Assembly: GCA_000473305.1 (NCBI GenBank)
Contig: CP006772.1
Coordinates: 2,363,805-2,427,804 of the forward strand
DNA from: Bacteroidales bacterium CF
GTDB lineage: Bacteria; Bacteroidota; Bacteroidia; Bacteroidales; UBA932
Length of the DNA stretch: 64,000 nt
Direction of reading: 5' to 3'
Shown: in pieces, positions 61,036-64,000 of the stretch
Position numbering within the stretch: the stretch's first letter is position 1
Layout: each line of letters starts with the position of its first letter
Position numbers and translations under genes: made by a program
Notes under the pieces: model-generated
Databases searched by the model: none
Told to the model about the DNA's origin: nothing
The model's input: only the letters and a program-made list of their open reading frames with translations

Positions 61036-61964
61036 ATCCTTGCCTGATTTTCTGAATTTATTTTTGACAGTATCATATAGCAATCTTCAATATTTGCCTC
61101 AATTTCACTTACCTCCAGGCCAGAAAAACCAAGATCTCCCATCTTTTTTTCCACATCCTCTGTTGTTGCGGTCGAATCCTTGAGTGTTATATGATGCATG
61201 TCCCCAAAAGCAAAGGCAGCCTCAACAAACGGCAACTCGCGCAAAGCCTTAAGAATAGGATACATATCGTCGCCCTTGACAGACAATATCCTCTTTTCCA
61301 GTGAGCCGACAATCCCTGTGGGTGTATCGATCTTCAGAAAGGTTCCCTCATTGATGAGTGCTATTCTGTCACACAATTTTGCCTCATCCATATAAGGAGT
61401 TGAAACAACGATTGTTATACCTTGTTCTTTAAGCCTTCCTAACATTCCCCAGAACTCTTTCCGGGATACCGGATCTACACCTGTTGTAGGTTCATCAAGA
61501 AAAAGGACTGACGGCTTGTGTATAAGAGCACAACTGAGCGCCAGCTTCTGTTTCATTCCACCGGAGAGATCCTTGGCCTTCCTCTTCTTAAATGGTTCTA
61601 TCTGGCTGTATATATCTTTAACCAGCGAATAATTCTCTTCTACTGTCGTTTTAAAAAGAGTTGCAAAGAAATTGAGATTTTCCTCAACGGAGAGGTCCTG
61701 GTAAAGGGAGAACTTACCGGGCATATATCCCACTCTCTCCCTGATACTCTTATAATTTTTTATCACATCAAACCCGTCAATAGTTACGCTTCCGGAATCC
61801 GCCAACAGAAGTGTTGTCATAATCCTGAACAGAGAAGTTTTTCCTGAGCCATCCGGTCCGATCAGACCGAACATTTCACCCTTAAGGGCCGAGAAACTCA
61901 CCCCTTTGAGCGCCCTGACGGCTCCGTAAGATTTTGTTACATCCCTGACAATAATTGATTCCAT
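61032..61964 (-). CDS. ABC transporter ATPase (first)
   Basis: A 310-residue ATPase with Walker A GPDGSGKTS, signature LSGGMKQKLALS and Walker B VLFLDEPTTGVDP. The C-terminal tail of about 90 residues (LSVKGDDMYPILKALRELPF) is an accessory domain. In E. coli, YbhF holds two such ATPase halves in one chain; here they are separate genes with a 4-base overlap. It follows the HlyD-like gene's stop with no gap. Confidence 0.9.
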   Translation of the reverse strand: MESIIVRDVTKSYGAVRALKGVSFSALKGEMFGLIGPDGSGKTSLFRIMTTLLLADSGSVTIDGFDVIKNYKSIRERVGYMPGKFSLYQDLSVEENLNFFATLFKTTVEENYSLVKDIYSQIEPFKKRKAKDLSGGMKQKLALSCALIHKPSVLFLDEPTTGVDPVSRKEFWGMLGRLKEQGITIVVSTPYMDEAKLCDRIALINEGTFLKIDTPTGIVGSLEKRILSVKGDDMYPILKALRELPFVEAAFAFGDMHHITLKDSTATTEDVEKKMGDLGFSGLEVSEIEANIEDCYMILSKINSENQARI

Positions 61965-62888
61965 TTACTTCTCCTTTAAAAACAGCAACTCCCCGTACAT
62001 ACCGATTTTAAGGTAACCGTCATTCTTTACTCTGACCTTTAATGCATACACGAAATTTTCGCGCTCTTCTTTTGTTTGGATAGTTTTCGGGGTAAATTCA
62101 GCCTTATCAGATATCCAGGAAATAATTCCTTCATACTCCCTTCTCTCTTTCTCTCCGAAATCTGCAAAAACCCTTACCTTATCTCTAAATTTCAATTTTG
62201 TCAGCTGGCTCTGTGTCACATATGCCTTCAAAGTAATTGTATCAAGATCAGCAACTTTAAAAAGAGGTTTTCCCACTGTAGTGAACTCTCCCTCCTCGGC
62301 ATACTTTCCAATAATGGTTCCCTTGACCGGGGAATAGATCCTACAGCGGCTGATCTGATCTTCCAACTGCTTTATCTGTACCTCTATAGCAGAGCCTTCA
62401 CTATCTGCGCTTGAATTGTTCCTTTGCATGGATGAAAGTTGCGCACTCCTCTGTTTCTTCAGCGTTGATATCTGGGCATTTATATCGTCAAGGGTCTTAG
62501 TATTGCCCGCTCCCATCGAAATCAACCTCTCTGCCCTGTTTTTCTCAACCTCGAGATTAAATATCTGTTGATCAACAGCAGCAATCTGCTTTGGAATATC
62601 CGCCTTTCTGCTTCTTACAGCCTGAGCACTTGACAGAAGCCTCTCTTTCTGCAATTGTAATTGGACTGTATCAACATAGCCCAATTGGACATTGAGATCA
62701 ACATCCTGCCCCTCTTCTACAGCAAGAGTTAATATCTTACCTGTTGCTTCGGATGAAACGATTATCTCTGTTGCCTCAAAGTTCCCGGATGCATCAAAAT
62801 TTGCATCTTTATCACTGCACGAGTAAGCAGAAAATAGCATCACAGCAAATATCATACAACTTATTAATCTATTATTCATTGTATTCAT
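61965..62888 (-). CDS. HlyD-type membrane fusion lipoprotein (YbhG-like)
   Basis: A 307-residue periplasmic adaptor. The signal peptide ends LFSAYSC, a lipobox. Lipoyl-like and barrel strands (GNFEATEIIVSSEATGKILT, then GTIIGKYAEEGEFTTVGKPL) flank a long coiled-coil hairpin (about residues 75-185) rich in Lys, Glu and Gln. It bridges the inner-membrane ABC transporter to the TolC-like outer-membrane channel encoded just upstream, with 2 bases between. Confidence 0.9.
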   Translation of the reverse strand: MNTMNNRLISCMIFAVMLFSAYSCSDKDANFDASGNFEATEIIVSSEATGKILTLAVEEGQDVDLNVQLGYVDTVQLQLQKERLLSSAQAVRSRKADIPKQIAAVDQQIFNLEVEKNRAERLISMGAGNTKTLDDINAQISTLKKQRSAQLSSMQRNNSSADSEGSAIEVQIKQLEDQISRCRIYSPVKGTIIGKYAEEGEFTTVGKPLFKVADLDTITLKAYVTQSQLTKLKFRDKVRVFADFGEKERREYEGIISWISDKAEFTPKTIQTKEERENFVYALKVRVKNDGYLKIGMYGELLFLKEK

Positions 62889-62890
62889 TT

Positions 62891-64000
62891 TTAATTATTT
62901 GTAGTATTTTTAAAATTGTATATAGCCAAAATTAATTCCACCTCGTGCTTAGCTTTAATGACTCTTGCTGCATCAAGCTGATTCATTTCATGTATAAAGT
63001 CTGACACAGATATTGTTCCCTCTCCCAGTTTTACCTCTGCTGACTTTTGTATCTTCTCTCTGAGAGCAATAACTTCATCATCTCGATACATTAACTCCCT
63101 TATCTTTTTTATCTCTTCTGATTGCATTACTATCTGGAGGTTTGTATTGTATATGAAATTCTCTCTTGAATTCTCCACACTCTTTTTGTTAAGCTCTATT
63201 AACCCCAGATCGCGTTTTTTCGTATAAAAGCCTCCGAGATTCCATACAGCTTTAAATCCGGCTATATAAAAGGGGGAAAATGTGTTATTCAGCATATTCA
63301 GTCCGGGGCGACCGTATCCTGCCTGAAAATATGCACCTAATTTAGGATTCAGTTGTGATTTGATTAGCCCGCTCTGGGTATCCAGAAGCTCTCCCTGAGT
63401 GTCAAGCATTGTTAATTCCGGTCTTTTAATCTCTTTTGAAGTCACGGTGTCCTGAGGTATCTCGAATGTTGAACTATAATCCGGATCAACACCCATCATT
63501 GCAGAAAGAACTGAAATATAAGCCTTTCTCCCCGCCTTAAGTTCTGTCTCCTTTTGCCTTGCATTTAATACCTCGACATTAATCACATCTAAATCCGATT
63601 GATTGGCAAGTCCACTACTCATAAATGCATTTATTCTTGCTACATTTCTTTCCAAATCTTTAAGAAGCAATGACACCTGCTCTATCTGTTTGTCTATCAA
63701 TATTATTCCGAAATAAACCTGATTAACTCTCTCTTTTACGGCATACATATCAACATCCAACCTTCCCTTTTCAAGATCGGACTGCTTTTTAATCACGCTC
63801 TTACGTGAAGATGTTGCTCCTCCGTCCCATATTATCTGATCGACCTGCATAACTGCACTGTACTGGTCTTTATTAAATGGTTCGATATTTACTCCGGGCA
63901 AAGAAAATGGCAGTTCTGTAACCTCAGATTGATATGATGCCTTTGCCTGTAATGTGACCTGAGGCAAATAGGCCATGTTTGCATTCTTCAGATTGAAAGA
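62891..64000 (-). CDS. TolC-like outer-membrane efflux protein (5' end cut by window edge)
   Basis: The minus-strand frame is open through base 64000, so the N-terminus and signal peptide are outside. The visible 370 residues carry SFNLKNANMAYLPQVTLQAK at the left end, then QVDQIIWDGGATSSRKSV, and NQSDLDVINVEVLNARQKET, the outer-membrane efflux protein (OEP) pattern of two repeated alpha-barrel/beta-barrel segments; the internal ATG at 63976 is not the start. It would form the trimeric exit channel of the efflux system that follows. Substrate unknown. Confidence 0.85.
   Translation of the reverse strand, partial: SFNLKNANMAYLPQVTLQAKASYQSEVTELPFSLPGVNIEPFNKDQYSAVMQVDQIIWDGGATSSRKSVIKKQSDLEKGRLDVDMYAVKERVNQVYFGIILIDKQIEQVSLLLKDLERNVARINAFMSSGLANQSDLDVINVEVLNARQKETELKAGRKAYISVLSAMMGVDPDYSSTFEIPQDTVTSKEIKRPELTMLDTQGELLDTQSGLIKSQLNPKLGAYFQAGYGRPGLNMLNNTFSPFYIAGFKAVWNLGGFYTKKRDLGLIELNKKSVENSRENFIYNTNLQIVMQSEEIKKIRELMYRDDEVIALREKIQKSAEVKLGEGTISVSDFIHEMNQLDAARVIKAKHEVELILAIYNFKNTTNN

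Overview
The window comes from a chromosome of an anaerobic Bacteroidota, most likely Bacteroidales. This rests on repeated TTTG-N19-TAnnTTTG promoters, an Oar-type TonB receptor, a LruC-domain lipoprotein, a class III fructose-bisphosphatase, DUF4254 next to a GT9 glycosyltransferase, a SAM-II riboswitch and a hydrogenase-4-like membrane complex. No species can be named from the sequence alone.

Region 1 (1-8.1 kb) is an accessory island lying beside the 3' end of a tRNA-Leu gene. It holds the start of a type I restriction methyltransferase (hsdM), an AbiE type IV toxin-antitoxin pair with a probable operator, a HAD phosphatase with a small membrane protein, a tripartite HipBST-type toxin-antitoxin system with three operator palindromes, and a secreted Sel1-repeat protein. 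The gaps are filled by a family of nested palindromes whose stems differ between copies yet stay self-complementary, and by a decayed duplicate of the HAD/membrane-protein locus.

Region 2 (8.1-31.1 kb) is core metabolism. It runs through tRNA-Leu and tRNA-Gly, pheS, arginine deiminase, mannose-1-phosphate guanylyltransferase, yraN, the Oar receptor, and metK behind a SAM-II riboswitch. Then come a polyprenyl synthase / DUF4254 / GT9 / U32 / YhbP operon, rsgA, a MATE exporter, a hybrid histidine kinase, fructose-bisphosphatase, a CtlX-type citrulline hydrolase and ornithine aminotransferase. Arginine deiminase, CtlX and RocD together give a route arginine -> citrulline -> ornithine -> glutamate semialdehyde.

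Region 3 (31.1-46.2 kb) starts with the str operon rpsL-rpsG-fusA-rpsJ, which stops after rpsJ instead of continuing into rplC. A CAT-anticodon tRNA and one more nested palindrome follow. Next are a membrane-protein/regulator cluster with matching operator-like sites, a thioredoxin-like lipoprotein, a DNA photolyase, an acyl-activating enzyme, a histidine acid phosphatase, a dicarboxylate-type symporter and threonine synthase.

Region 4 (46.2-53.6 kb) is a six-gene operon for a complex-I/group-4-hydrogenase-like ion pump. Its catalytic subunit lacks the NiFe cysteines and its small subunit lacks most ligands of the proximal iron-sulfur cluster, so it is an Ehr-type complex of unknown chemistry and not a hydrogenase. 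Region 5 (53.6-64 kb) holds a GT90-type glycosyltransferase, a large LruC lipoprotein, an unknown secreted protein, and a TolC/HlyD/ABC/ABC/permease/permease efflux operon cut by the right edge.
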